A stretch of DNA of 64,000 nt, taken from positions 186,001 to 250,000 of the forward strand of contig JANPZV010000004.1 of NCBI GenBank assembly GCA_024707365.1, given 5' to 3'. Each line of letters begins with the position of its first letter. The stretch's first letter is position 1. Origin of the DNA: Terricaulis sp. (GTDB taxonomy: Bacteria; Pseudomonadota; Alphaproteobacteria; Caulobacterales; Aquidulcibacteraceae). Positions 28,590 to 38,533 of the stretch are shown piece after piece. Position numbers and translations under genes: made by a program. Under the pieces are notes generated by a model. That model was given only the letters and a program-made list of their open reading frames with translations. It was not told the origin of the DNA and searched no databases.

Positions 28590-29519
28590 ATGGCAGCGAT
28601 CCTCTTTCTCGCCCCCGGCGATCTTGGCGAAGCCGTGCTGGCCACCGGCGCGCTGGCGCATGTGCTGGGGGAGGTCGGGCAACTTGTAGTGGTGTGCCCC
28701 GCGGAGGCGCGCCCGCTGTTCCGCGCCGCGCCCGGCCTTGTGGCGATGCATGATCTGCCGGCGCGGGCGGGGTTTTTGCCGTTGCTGCGGGTGCGCCGGG
28801 AGCTGACGCGCCTCTATGTGAGCCAGCTGATCGATGCGCGTGGCGGCTGGCTCGGCAAAAGCGTGGCCGCGCCGCGCCGCATTGTGCTCACCCCTGCGCC
28901 GGTGCTGCGCCACCGCGCTGAGGATTGGGCCGAGGCTGTGGGGGCGGATCGGCCGTTTTCGCCCAGGCTCTGGATCGACGCCCAGGCCCGGCGCCGCGCT
29001 GACGCTTTGCCGGAGGGCCCGATCATCGCTTTGGCGCCCGGCGGCGCGGACCCCGCCAAGCGCTGGCCGCGCGAGCGCTTCGCGGCGGTGGCGCGCCGGC
29101 TGGTTTCGGGGCCCTTGGCGGCTGCGCAGGTTGTGGTGCTGGGCGCGGCGCGCGATGGAGAAATCACCCGCGCGCTGGTGCAGAGCCTTGACGCCGACGG
29201 CGTGCCCGCGCGCGATCTGAGCGATAAGCTCGATCTTCTGGCGGCGGCGGCGCTGATGGAGCGGGCCATCCTCTGCTTGGGCAACGACAACGCGCTCACC
29301 CACGCCGCCGCCGCCGCCGGCGCGCCGACGCTGACGCTGTTTGGCCCCACTGACGAGCGCGTCCGGGAGCCGTTCGGCCCGCGTGCGCGCGCGATGCGCG
29401 GCCGGCCGTTGGAGGAAATCGCCGCCGCCCCCTCGCGCGCGGGCGCGATGGAGGCTATCGGCATTGATGCGGTGGAGGCGGCCGCGCTTGATCTCTTGCA
29501 CGCCGGAGGCCTGCGATGA
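28590..29519 (+). CDS. glycosyltransferase family 9 (heptosyltransferase-like)
   Basis: IIALAPGGADPAKRWPRERFAAVARRL..LGNDNALTHAAAAAGAPTLTLFGPTDERVREPFG. Confidence 0.88.
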   Translation: MAAILFLAPGDLGEAVLATGALAHVLGEVGQLVVVCPAEARPLFRAAPGLVAMHDLPARAGFLPLLRVRRELTRLYVSQLIDARGGWLGKSVAAPRRIVLTPAPVLRHRAEDWAEAVGADRPFSPRLWIDAQARRRADALPEGPIIALAPGGADPAKRWPRERFAAVARRLVSGPLAAAQVVVLGAARDGEITRALVQSLDADGVPARDLSDKLDLLAAAALMERAILCLGNDNALTHAAAAAGAPTLTLFGPTDERVREPFGPRARAMRGRPLEEIAAAPSRAGAMEAIGIDAVEAAALDLLHAGGLR

Positions 29520-30856
29520 GCACGTTTGATCTGATCATGCGCGGCGGAACCATTGTGTCGCATGCTGGCGAAGGCGAAGGCGATATTGGCGTGCGCGGCG
29601 GCAAAATCGTCGCTATCGGCGATCTGGCGACGGCGTCTGCGGGCGAGGTGTTCAACGCCGCCGGCTTGCACATCCTGCCCGGCGTGATCGACACCCAGGT
29701 GCATTTCCGCGAGCCGGGGCCGACGCACAAGGAAGATCTCGAAACCGGCACGCGCGCGGCGGCGCTTGGCGGGGTGACGGGCGTGTTTGAAATGCCCAAC
29801 ACCAATCCTTCCACCACCACAGAAGCGGCGATCGCAGACAAGCTCGCGCGTGCAAAGGGGCGGGCGCATGTGGAGCATGCGTTCTACGTCGGCGCCACGG
29901 TGGAGAACGCAGAGCATCTGGGCGAGCTGGAAATGCTGCCCGGCGTGTGCGGCGTGAAAACCTTCATGGGCTCATCCACCGGCTCGCTGTTGGTGAGCGA
30001 TGATGAAGGGCTTGATCTTGTGCTGCGCAACATGAAGCGGCGCGGGGCCTTTCATGCCGAGGATGAAGCGCGGTTGATCGAACGCAAGGGCCTTGCCCGC
30101 GAGGGCGATTGGACCTCGCACCCCGAAGTGCGGGATGACATCGTGGGCCTTAAAGCGGTGCAGCGCCTCGTCGTCGCCGCGCGCCGGCATGGGAAGCGCG
30201 TGCATGTGCTGCACATCTCCTCTGCAATCGAAATGGAATTTCTCGCCACCGCGAAGGATGTGGCCACGGTGGAGACGCTGCCGCAATTTCTCAGCTTTGA
30301 AGGCCCCGAAGTGTATGAGCGCCTCAAGGGCTTTGCGCAGATGAACCCGCCGATCCGCTACGCCAAGGACCGCGCGGCGGTGTGGAGCCTTGGCATTGAT
30401 CAAGGCGTGGTGGACGTGCTGGGCACCGATCACGCCCCGCACACGCGCGAGGAAAAGGCGCAACCCTATCCGAAAAGCCCATCAGGCATGCCTGGCGTGC
30501 AAACGCTTGTGCCGGTGATGCTCACGCATGTGCGCCAGGGGCGCTTGAGCATGCAGCGCTTGCTTGATCTTGTTTGCGCGGGCCCGCAGCGCGTGTTCGG
30601 GCTTGAGGGCAAGGGCCGCATCGCGCTGGGCTATGATGCGGATTTCACCGTGGTGGATCTTTCCGCCCGCCGCACCATCCGGCACGAGGATCAGGCCACG
30701 CGCAGCGGCTGGACGCCGTTTGACGGCTTTGAAGCCGAAGGCTGGCCGATGGCCACGATCATTCGCGGGCAGATCGTGATGCGCGATGGTGAGGTGACCA
30801 CCCCCGGCGCCGGCGCGCCGCTGCGCTTTCTGGAAACGCTTGCCGCTGCGGGGTGA
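29516..30856 (+). CDS. pyrC: dihydroorotase
   Basis: DLIMRGGTIVS..LPGVIDTQVHFREPGPTHKEDLETGTRAAALGGVTGVFEMPNTNPSTT..GTDHAPHTREEK. Confidence 0.9.
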   Translation: MSTFDLIMRGGTIVSHAGEGEGDIGVRGGKIVAIGDLATASAGEVFNAAGLHILPGVIDTQVHFREPGPTHKEDLETGTRAAALGGVTGVFEMPNTNPSTTTEAAIADKLARAKGRAHVEHAFYVGATVENAEHLGELEMLPGVCGVKTFMGSSTGSLLVSDDEGLDLVLRNMKRRGAFHAEDEARLIERKGLAREGDWTSHPEVRDDIVGLKAVQRLVVAARRHGKRVHVLHISSAIEMEFLATAKDVATVETLPQFLSFEGPEVYERLKGFAQMNPPIRYAKDRAAVWSLGIDQGVVDVLGTDHAPHTREEKAQPYPKSPSGMPGVQTLVPVMLTHVRQGRLSMQRLLDLVCAGPQRVFGLEGKGRIALGYDADFTVVDLSARRTIRHEDQATRSGWTPFDGFEAEGWPMATIIRGQIVMRDGEVTTPGAGAPLRFLETLAAAG

Positions 30857-30865
30857 CGCACATTC

Positions 30866-31387
30866 ATGCCAATATCCCATGCCAAGCACGCGGATATGGC
30901 TATGAAACGCATGCGCACAGGCGCGCGCCGCGCGCTGACTGAAGGCGAGATCGCGCTGGGGCGGATCCTCTTCGGCGATGAGATTGCTTGGGATCGCGTG
31001 CGCATCGCTCAGGCGCCGAAGCTTGGGTTCGGCGCGATGGCGCCGCTTGGCGGGCTGATCATCTTTTCAAACTGGCGCGCGCCGGAGGATTTCAGCGCCG
31101 CGACCGCGCATGAGCAGGGCTGGTTCGTGCATGAGCTGGCGCATGTCTGGCAAAGCGCGCATGGCATGTTTTTGCCGCTGCTGAAGCTCAAGGCGCTGGG
31201 CAAACGCGCTTACAAATATGAGCCGCAGGCCGCCACGCTGGCCGATTACAATATCGAGCGCCAAGCCGAAATCGCCCGCCACCTTTGGCTCGCGCGCGTG
31301 GGCGCGGCTGAGCCGGGCATGCCTGATCGCGCTTGGCTGGAAGATGTGTGGGCGTCGCGCTTTAAGGGTCGTTCGCGCGCAGCGTGA
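30866..31387 (+). CDS. DUF4157-like / 'vgr related' putative metallopeptidase-fold protein
   Basis: EQGWFVHELAHVWQSAHGMFL; NIERQAEIARHLWLAR. Confidence 0.65.
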   Translation: MPISHAKHADMAMKRMRTGARRALTEGEIALGRILFGDEIAWDRVRIAQAPKLGFGAMAPLGGLIIFSNWRAPEDFSAATAHEQGWFVHELAHVWQSAHGMFLPLLKLKALGKRAYKYEPQAATLADYNIERQAEIARHLWLARVGAAEPGMPDRAWLEDVWASRFKGRSRAA

Positions 31388-31595
31388 ATTCGCCGGCGCG
31401 CACGCGCGCGGGCAGGGTGGCGGAAAACTCGGCCACCGCCTCTTGCCCATAGCGATCGATCATATCCGCCAGCGCCGCATAGATGGCGACGGAGGCCACC
31501 ATCTCAGGATCGGCCCCTTCGCGCAGCGCCTCTTCCCAGGCGGTGACGATGAGTTCGAGCGCGCGGGTTTTGGCGCGGGTTTCTTCTTCGGTCAT
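31362..31595 (-). CDS. hypothetical protein, overlaps the 3' end of the convergent gene
   Basis: Intact 77-aa ORF directly upstream of a TIGR02301-like gene on the same strand. Confidence 0.55.
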   Translation of the reverse strand: MTEEETRAKTRALELIVTAWEEALREGADPEMVASVAIYAALADMIDRYGQEAVAEFSATLPARVRAGEFTLRANDP

Positions 31596-31596
31596 C

Positions 31597-32025
31597 TCAG
31601 TCGGCGTGGCGGGCGCGCAGCGCTTGGGAAACGCGCAAGCCTTGGGCGCGCAGCTCCGCTTCCATTTGCTGGGCCTGGTTATCGCAGCTATGGAAGCGCG
31701 CTTCCTCGTTGCGGTAGCCGCGATTGAAGCCTTCCACCAGGATGGCGTTGTAGTTCGGCTCGCGCTCGATCACGCCGCGCATGAAATCGCGCCAGCGCTG
31801 GCTGCGCTGGCCATCGCACAGCGTGCGCAGATAATGCGCCCCGCCCAGCACCTCGGAGAGCTCAACCAATTGCCCGCGATACCAGGCCTCGCCCCGGAGC
31901 GGCTGGTTGGCCTCATTCTCCTGGGCGTGCGCGAGCCCCGCCAGGGCGGCGAAGGCGAGCGTGAAGGCGGCGGCGCGAAGCATCAGATGACTCAATCCCC
32001 TAAAGGCGGCGGGAGTATGGAGCAC
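31597..32025 (-). CDS. TIGR02301 family protein
   Basis: HYLRTLCDGQRSQRWRDFMRGVIEREPNYNAILVEGFNRGYRNEEARFHSCD. Confidence 0.8.
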   Translation of the reverse strand: MLHTPAAFRGLSHLMLRAAAFTLAFAALAGLAHAQENEANQPLRGEAWYRGQLVELSEVLGGAHYLRTLCDGQRSQRWRDFMRGVIEREPNYNAILVEGFNRGYRNEEARFHSCDNQAQQMEAELRAQGLRVSQALRARHAD

Positions 32026-32029
32026 ATTT

Positions 32030-33525
32030 TCAGGCCGCGTTCACCCCCGGAACCCGCTGCGCCCAGGGCTGAGCCTGTTCCAACTCGTAAGCCAGTTCCA
32101 GCAGCGTGCGCTCATCGCCCGCCTTGGCGCTGAATTGCACCCCGATGGGCAGCCCATCGGAGGACCAGCCCAGCGGCAAACTGATGCCCGGCGCGCCCGC
32201 CACGTTCTGCAACGGGGTGTAGCTGGCGTAGAGCTCGAGCGTCTCGAAGGTGGCAAAGCCCCGCTCGGGATTGATCACGCCCAGCGGCAAAGGCGGCTTG
32301 CCCAGCACCGGGGTGAGGTAAACGTCCGCGTCGTCGAAAATGGCTGCGTATTGAGGAATGACAGCGTTAAGGCGCTGGATCGCCGCGCCAATCGCCTCTT
32401 GCCCGCGCGCCTGGGCGTGCGCGGCGAGTTCAAGCGTCAGCGGCTCCAGCAATTGATCGAGCGGCGCATCGGGGCCTGCCGCTTGGCGCACATCGCGCAC
32501 CACGCCGGCCGCGCCCGCCGCCCAAAGCAGGATGAAATCATCGGAGAATTCGCGCCCGTTGATCGGCGCGCGCGCGTCAACCACGCTATGGCCAAGCCTG
32601 CGGCAAAGCTCGGCTGCTTCATTCGCCGCGCGCGCTACCTCAGGATCGGGCGCAGCGCCCAGGGCGGTGTTGATCTCAAGCTTGATGCGCAGGCGGCGGC
32701 GATTAGGCCCTGTAACAAGTCGATCGGATCGTGGGCGCGGCCTTCGCCGGTTTGCTCGGTGGCGGCTTGCCAAGCGGCGGTGTCGCGCACGCTGATGCTG
32801 ACGCAGCCATTCACGCTGATATCGCTTGCATCGCCATTTTGGCGGCTGCCGATATTGCGCCCGCGCGAGGGCTTAAGGCCCACAAGGCCGTTGCAAGATG
32901 CAGGGATGCGGATCGAGCCGCCGCCGTCGCTGGCGTGCGCGACGGGGATCACGCGCGCGGCCACCGCAACCGCCGCGCCGCCGGAAGAGCCGCCGCTGGA
33001 ATGGTTGGGATTCCACGGATTGCGCGTGACGCCGCCAAAGATCGGCTCGGTGGTGGCGGTGAAGCCGAATTCCGGCGTCGTGGATTTGCCGAACGGGTTG
33101 AGCCCCGACGCAACCAGCGCCGCCATATAAGGCGCCTGCCGGCTGGCGACGTTCTGCGCGAAGGCGCGGCTGCCATAGGCGAGCGGCTGGCCCTCCCATT
33201 CCATCAGATCCTTGATCAGCGTCGGCACGCCCGCGAGCGGCCCGCTTTGCGGCGCGGCGGCTTTCGCGCGCGCTTCGTCATAAGCGGTGGAGGTGATGAA
33301 ATTCAGCTGGCCATTCACGCGCTCGGAGCGGGCGATGGCCGCTTCCAACGCCTCGCGCGCGGTGATCTCGCCGGCGCGGATGCGGGCGGCGATGGCCACG
33401 CCATCGGCATTGCCCAGCGCATCGCTGCTATCGGCGGTGCTGGCGGGCGTGGCGCAGCCGGCGGCCAGCGCGCCCAGCGCTGCGGTGTTGGCGATCAGCG
33501 CGCGGCGCGAAAATGTGAATGACAT
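32030..33525 (-). CDS. amidase signature family protein (Tat-like signal), frameshifted near 32708
   Basis: PLAGVPTLIKDLMEWEGQPLAYGSRAF..NPNHSSGGSSGGAAVAVAARVIPVAHASDGGGSIRIPASCNGLVGLKPSRGR + INTALGAAPDPEVARAANEAAELCRRLGH. Confidence 0.9.
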
Positions 33526-33616
33526 CGTTTCCCCCCGTTTTATGGGCGCAGCCTCGCCCGCGCGCGCCGCGCAATCAAGTGCTTGCCTTGAGGGCAATGG
33601 GCGGGAAAGGAGGGGC

Positions 33617-34389
33617 ATGGCCCGCATCCGCGCCGATCTCCTGCTTGTGTCCCGCGCTTTGGTGGAAAGCCGCGCCAAGGCGCGCGCCGCGATTGAGGCG
33701 GGCGGGGTGCGCGCTGACGGCGTGCGGGTGGACAAGCCGTCTGATCTGATCGACGAGGGCGCCGCGCTGGAGGTGGAGCCGGCGTTTCCCTGGGTGTCGC
33801 GCGCGGGCGTGAAGCTGGCGCATGCGCTTGATGTGTTTGGCGTTGATCCGGCGGGGCGCGATTGTTTGGACGTCGGCGCCTCAACCGGGGGCTTCACCGA
33901 TGTGTTGCTGACGCGCGGCGCAGCGAAGGTCTATGCGGTGGATGTCGGCCAGGGCCAATTGCATTCCAAGATCGCCGCCGATCCGCGTGTTGTGAGCCTG
34001 GAGCGCACCGATGCGCGCAGCCTCACAGCTGTGCTGATTCCTGAGCCGCCTTCGTTGATCGTCTGCGATGTGAGCTTTATCGGCGCGGCCAAAGCGCTTG
34101 GGCGCCGCTGGCGCTCGCCGCGCCAAACGCCGATCTCATCACGCTGATCAAGCCACAATTTGAGGCCGGGCCGCATAAGAATGCGATTTTGCCCGAAGCC
34201 GAAGCGCGCGCCGCCGCGCAAAGCGCGATCGAAGCGCTGGAGGGCCTCGCAGGCTTTCATCGCGTGGCGGCGGCGGATTCGCCCATTCGTGGCGGGGACG
34301 GCAATCTCGAGCTTTTGCTGCACGCAAAAGTGACCCCGGCGTTTCCGCCGGGGCCTTCGCGTCTCGGGGGTAGTGGACGACGAAACTAA
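33617..34389 (+). CDS. tlyA: TlyA family rRNA methyltransferase/hemolysin, frameshifted near 34100
   Basis: RADLLLVSRALVESRAKARAAIEAGGVRADG..CLDVGASTGGFTDVLLTRGAAKVYAVDVGQGQL..LIVCDVSFI then LITLIKPQFEAGPHKN in another frame. Confidence 0.9.
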
Positions 34390-34390
34390 A

Positions 34391-34939
34391 TTAGCGTTGG
34401 CGCCACTGGCCGTCGCGATCGCGGCAGACGGTGATCTGCTCAACCCGCTCCCGGCCGCGCCGGTCATAGGTCACGCGTTCGCTGGGGCGGCATTCCTGGC
34501 GGTAGCCCGATTGGCTGTAGCCGGGGCCGCCATAGAGGCCGGAATTGTCGCCGTAGCGATCATCGCGATACCCCGGATCGTAGGGCTGGCCGCGATAGAC
34601 CGGCTCGCCATACATCGGCTCGTACTGGCCTTGGACGCGCGTATCGCAATTGGCCGTGGCTTGGCCAACGCCCGCACCGGCCACCGCGCCGACCACCGCG
34701 CCCAGCGCCGCGCCTTCGCCGCGCACGCCGCGATCGGCCACTTCCCGGCCCAAAAGCGCGCCGGCGATGCCGCCGATAATGGCCCCGCCGATGCGGCGAT
34801 TATTTTCCGAGCGCTGGCATTGCTCGTGACGGGACACTGTCTCGTCATGGTAGGAGCGGTATTGCTGCGCCGACGCCGGCTGGGCCACGACCATGGCCGC
34901 CATCAGGGCCGAAGCAGCGATGAAAACTTGACCACGCAT
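34391..34939 (-). CDS. glycine-zipper 2TM domain protein
   Basis: RIGGAIIGGIAGALLGREVADRGVRGEGAALGAVVGAVAGAGVG. Confidence 0.8.
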   Translation of the reverse strand: MRGQVFIAASALMAAMVVAQPASAQQYRSYHDETVSRHEQCQRSENNRRIGGAIIGGIAGALLGREVADRGVRGEGAALGAVVGAVAGAGVGQATANCDTRVQGQYEPMYGEPVYRGQPYDPGYRDDRYGDNSGLYGGPGYSQSGYRQECRPSERVTYDRRGRERVEQITVCRDRDGQWRQR

Positions 34940-34992
34940 AGGGGCCTCCTGTTCCTCAGCCTCTAAGAAAGCAAAACGAGCCTGAACGGCGT

Positions 34993-36294
34993 ATGAAGCA
35001 GAAAAAAATCCGCAACCGCCTGCCGCAAAGGCCGAAAATGGCCGCCGAGGCCCCGGTCGAGCGGGAGTTGGCGATTACCGCCGTGGGCGCGCGCGGCGAT
35101 GGCTTGGCCGAGGCTGACGGCCGCCTGTTCGCGCCGTTCACCCTGGCCGGGGAGCGCGTGCGCGCCCGCGTGGCGGGCGATCGCGCCGAGGTGCTGGAGC
35201 GGCTGGTTGAGAGCCCGGAGCGCCAGGCCGCGCCTTGCCGGCATTTTGGCCGCTGCGGCGGCTGCCAGCTGCAGCATTGGCGGCAGGAGCCCTACCTTGC
35301 GTGGAAGCGCCAGCAGGTGATCGAGGCGTTGAGCCGGCGCGGGCTTGGGGCGGCGCCGGTGGAAGATACTTTGCCGGCCTGGGGCGCGGGGCGCCGGCGC
35401 GCGGCGTTTCATGCCGGGCGCTGGGACGGCCGTGTGCGCGTGGGCTTCATCGAACGCGGCGGCGCGCGGCTGACGCCGATCGAACATTGCCCGGTGCTGA
35501 CGCCCGCTTTGGAAAAGCTGGCGCCGGAATTGGCGAGCCTCGCCAAACTGGTGCTGCCGCAACGCGGCGACATCACGCTCTCCTGCATCGAAACGGACGC
35601 GGGCGTGGATGTGGCGGTGAAAGGCGCGGGCCGGGCTGATGTGCTGGTGCGCGAGAGGTTTAGCGAACTGGTGGCGTTGGCGGAGCAACTCAATCTCGCG
35701 CGCCTCAGCATCGATGGCGAGCCTGTCGTCACCCGCGCCAAGCCGGTGCTGCGCATGGGCCGGGCTTTGGTTTCGCCGCCGCCGGGGGCTTTCCTGCAAG
35801 CCACCGCGCTGGGGGAAGCGACGCTCGCGCAGCTGACGCTTGAAGCGCTTGCCGGCGCCAAGCGCGTGGTGGATTTGTTTTCCGGCGTCGGCACCTTTGC
35901 GCTGCGCCTAGCGGAGCAGGCCGAGGTGCTGGCGGTGGAGGGCGATGATGCGATGCTGGCCGCGCTCAAAGCTGGCGCTGATGGCGCGGGAGGGGCGCTG
36001 AAAGAGGTCTCGATCCTGCGGCGCGATTTGCTGCGCACGCCGTTTTCAACGCTGGAAATGAAGAAATTCGACGGCGCGGTGATCGATCCGCCGCGCTCGG
36101 GCGCGCGATTGCAGGCTGAGCAGATCGCCCGCGCGCCGATCCGCAAGCTGGCTTATGTTTCGTGCGATCCGGCCAGCTTCGCGCGCGACGTTCCGGTGCT
36201 GATTGAACACGGCTTCTCACTCACGCGCGTGACCCCGGTTGACCAATTCCGCTGGAGCCCGCACACCGAATTGGTTGGGGCGTTCGAGCGATGA
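34993..36294 (+). CDS. class I SAM-dependent RNA methyltransferase (RumA/TrmA-type with TRAM)
   Basis: CRHFGRCGGCQLQHW; VVDLFSGVGTFALRLA; DGAVIDPPRSGA; YVSCDPASFARD. Confidence 0.9.
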   Translation: MKQKKIRNRLPQRPKMAAEAPVERELAITAVGARGDGLAEADGRLFAPFTLAGERVRARVAGDRAEVLERLVESPERQAAPCRHFGRCGGCQLQHWRQEPYLAWKRQQVIEALSRRGLGAAPVEDTLPAWGAGRRRAAFHAGRWDGRVRVGFIERGGARLTPIEHCPVLTPALEKLAPELASLAKLVLPQRGDITLSCIETDAGVDVAVKGAGRADVLVRERFSELVALAEQLNLARLSIDGEPVVTRAKPVLRMGRALVSPPPGAFLQATALGEATLAQLTLEALAGAKRVVDLFSGVGTFALRLAEQAEVLAVEGDDAMLAALKAGADGAGGALKEVSILRRDLLRTPFSTLEMKKFDGAVIDPPRSGARLQAEQIARAPIRKLAYVSCDPASFARDVPVLIEHGFSLTRVTPVDQFRWSPHTELVGAFER

Positions 36295-36845
36295 AAACCA
36301 TCACCTTGCTGAACAAGCGCGCGCGCAAGCCGGCGCCGCCGCAAGAGATCACGCCGCGCTTTTGGGAAACCAAAACGCTCAAGCAAATGAACGACGCGGA
36401 GTGGGAGGCGCTCTGCGACAATTGCGGCAAGTGTTGCGTCATCACGATCGAGGACGTGGACACCGGCTTCATCCACCGCACTAATGTTTCCTGCAAATTG
36501 TTCGATACCGAAAAGGGCATGTGCGGCGATTACGCCAACCGCAAAAAGATCGTGCCCGATTGCGTGAAGCTCACCACCAAGAATGTGCCGAAGCTCGATT
36601 GGCTGCCCGAGACGTGCGCTTACAAGCTGATCGATGAGAAGCGGCCGCTGCACTGGTGGCACCCGCTTGTTTCGGGCGATCCCGAAAGCGTGCATGTGGC
36701 CCAAGCTTCCGCGCGCGGGCGCACCCGGCCCGAGGGGCGGCTGCAAATGTCTGGGCTGATCCGGCGCATCGTGGCCTGGCCCGAGCCGCTGGAGAAGCCG
36801 CCGAAAGGCTATCGGCCCCGCCGCGCCAAGACGCCAAAGGGATGA
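36291..36845 (+). CDS. YcgN family cysteine cluster protein
   Basis: CDNCGKCCVITIEDVDTG..VSCKLFDTEKGMCGDYANRKKIVPDCVKL. Confidence 0.9.
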   Translation: MKTITLLNKRARKPAPPQEITPRFWETKTLKQMNDAEWEALCDNCGKCCVITIEDVDTGFIHRTNVSCKLFDTEKGMCGDYANRKKIVPDCVKLTTKNVPKLDWLPETCAYKLIDEKRPLHWWHPLVSGDPESVHVAQASARGRTRPEGRLQMSGLIRRIVAWPEPLEKPPKGYRPRRAKTPKG

Positions 36846-36892
36846 CGTTTGCGCGCATGGAAAAGCGCGCGGCTTCACCTTAAGCTCTTCCC

Positions 36893-37951
36893 ATGAGCCT
36901 TAAGCGCGATCTTGGCCGCGCCCGTTACGCCGCCGCCCAGGGCGCGCGCGTGGCGTGGTACATGGGCCAGTATCTGATGGCGCGGCGCATCTCGGGGCCG
37001 TTCAATCGCCCCGGCGAGCCGCAATTTCAGCCCCAAGCGCCCGAGGGCGATCAGCAGCGCATTCGCGATGCGTTCCTGGCGCTGTTTGCGCTGGATCGAC
37101 TCAATATCGAGATGGGGCTTTACCCGGCGCCGAATGACCTGCGCGTGACGCGCGCGCTTTCGGCGCTGAAAAATTCCTCGCGCTTCTTCCGTGATCTGCC
37201 GAATGTCGATCGCCGCCGCGTGCAGCGGGCGGGCGTGGAGGTGCGTGAGGCGGGCCGCGCCGAGGGGCGCTACCCCACCTATTATTTGCAGAATTTCCAC
37301 TACCAGAGCGGCGGCTGGCTCACCGAGGACAGCGCGCGGCTTTACGATACGCAGGTCGAAATCCTGTTTGGCGGCGCGGCCGATGCGATGCGGCGCATCG
37401 CGCTTGGCTCGCTCGCAGCTGCGCTGCGCGGGCGGGATCAGCGCCAGGTGAAGCTGATCGATCTGGCCTGCGGCAACGGGCGTTTTCTGCGCCAGATCAT
37501 GGCGGCGTTTCCGCGGCTGCCGGCCACGGGGCTTGATCTTTCGCCCGCCTATTGCGCCGAAGCGCGCACGCGGCTTGCGCCTTGGGCGCAGGTGGAGATC
37601 GTCAATGGCGCGGTGGAGCAGGCGCCGTTCGAGGATGGGAGCTTTGATGCCGCCACTTGCGTCTATCTCTTCCACGAATTGCCGCCGCGCGTGCGGCGTG
37701 AGGCGGCGCGGGAGATGGCGCGGCTGCTGAAACCGGGCGGGGTGCTGGTGTTCGCCGATTCAATTCAAACCGGCGATCACGGCGATCTTGACCGCATGCT
37801 CGAATATTTTCCGGTCGGCTTTCATGAGCCGTATTATGGCTCATATCTGAAAGAGGATTTGCCGGCTGTGTTTGCCGAAGCAGGGTTTGAGCTGGAGGAA
37901 ACGACGAACGCTTTCCTCACCAAAATCATCCGCTTCCGCAAGCGCGCCTAA
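36893..37951 (+). CDS. class I SAM-dependent methyltransferase
   Basis: LIDLACGNGRFLRQIMAAFPRLPATGLDLSPAYCAEAR..ATCVYLFHELPPRVRREAAREMARLLKPGGVLVFADS. Confidence 0.9.
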   Translation: MSLKRDLGRARYAAAQGARVAWYMGQYLMARRISGPFNRPGEPQFQPQAPEGDQQRIRDAFLALFALDRLNIEMGLYPAPNDLRVTRALSALKNSSRFFRDLPNVDRRRVQRAGVEVREAGRAEGRYPTYYLQNFHYQSGGWLTEDSARLYDTQVEILFGGAADAMRRIALGSLAAALRGRDQRQVKLIDLACGNGRFLRQIMAAFPRLPATGLDLSPAYCAEARTRLAPWAQVEIVNGAVEQAPFEDGSFDAATCVYLFHELPPRVRREAAREMARLLKPGGVLVFADSIQTGDHGDLDRMLEYFPVGFHEPYYGSYLKEDLPAVFAEAGFELEETTNAFLTKIIRFRKRA

Positions 37952-37979
37952 AGCAACGCATTTAAGCCCCGACGCTTTA
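37949..37979. repeat. TAAAGC-family repeat D (31 bp) supplying both convergent stop codons
   Basis: TAAAGCAACGCATTTAAGCCCCGACGCTTTA; reverse complement matches the repeat A left arm. Confidence 0.8.
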
Positions 37980-38451
37980 GCGCCAGGAGAGTGTGGGCAG
38001 CAGCAGATCCAGGCGCGTTTCCGAAGCGGGCTTGAGGCCATCCAGCAGCGACGCCAACTCCACATTCACCTCAAACTCTTCGGCAAAACGCGGCGCGCCG
38101 AGCAGATCATCGGCCGAGATGCTGGGATCGTGCGCGTAGAGCGGCGCAGCTTGCGCAATTTCTTCAAGCGCGGATTCTTCCGCGTCGCGCGCCAGCAGCT
38201 CATATGGCGCAGGCGGGGCGGCGAAGCGCGTTTCGGCGGCCGAGGCGGAGGCGACAAGCTCAAAACGCGGCGCTTCATCAACGCCGGGGTTCCAATCAGG
38301 CCCGCCGGTGATGATGTAATCGAGCCCGAGCACGCCGCCCAGCGCGATCGCCGCGACGATGCCGCCGCGCCTAAGCTTGCGGCGCACCACAGGTTTTTCC
38401 GCGATGCGCGCGATCTGCGCAGATACGTTGCGCAAGCGATCTAAAAACATA
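37977..38451 (-). CDS. hypothetical single-TM protein
   Basis: Intact ORF MFLDRLRNVSAQIARIAEKPVVRRKLRRGGIVAAIALGGVLGLDYII; stop in repeat D. Confidence 0.6.
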
Positions 38452-38533
38452 GGCGGCCCCAATGCGTGCAGCGCCACAGGCGCGACGCACACAATCTACA
38501 TTGCATGCGCCGGCCGGGCAATGTTTGCGGCGT

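Noticed and set aside
31362-31367. Minus-strand TAAAGC stop at 31362 as another repeat copy
   Set aside because: Lies within the coding sequence of the convergent gene and has no homology beyond about six nucleotides.
34337-34366. Hairpin CCCCGGCGTTTCCGCCGGGG near the tlyA 3' end as a repeat element
   Set aside because: Short, single, lies near the gene end; more likely a local hairpin or terminator.
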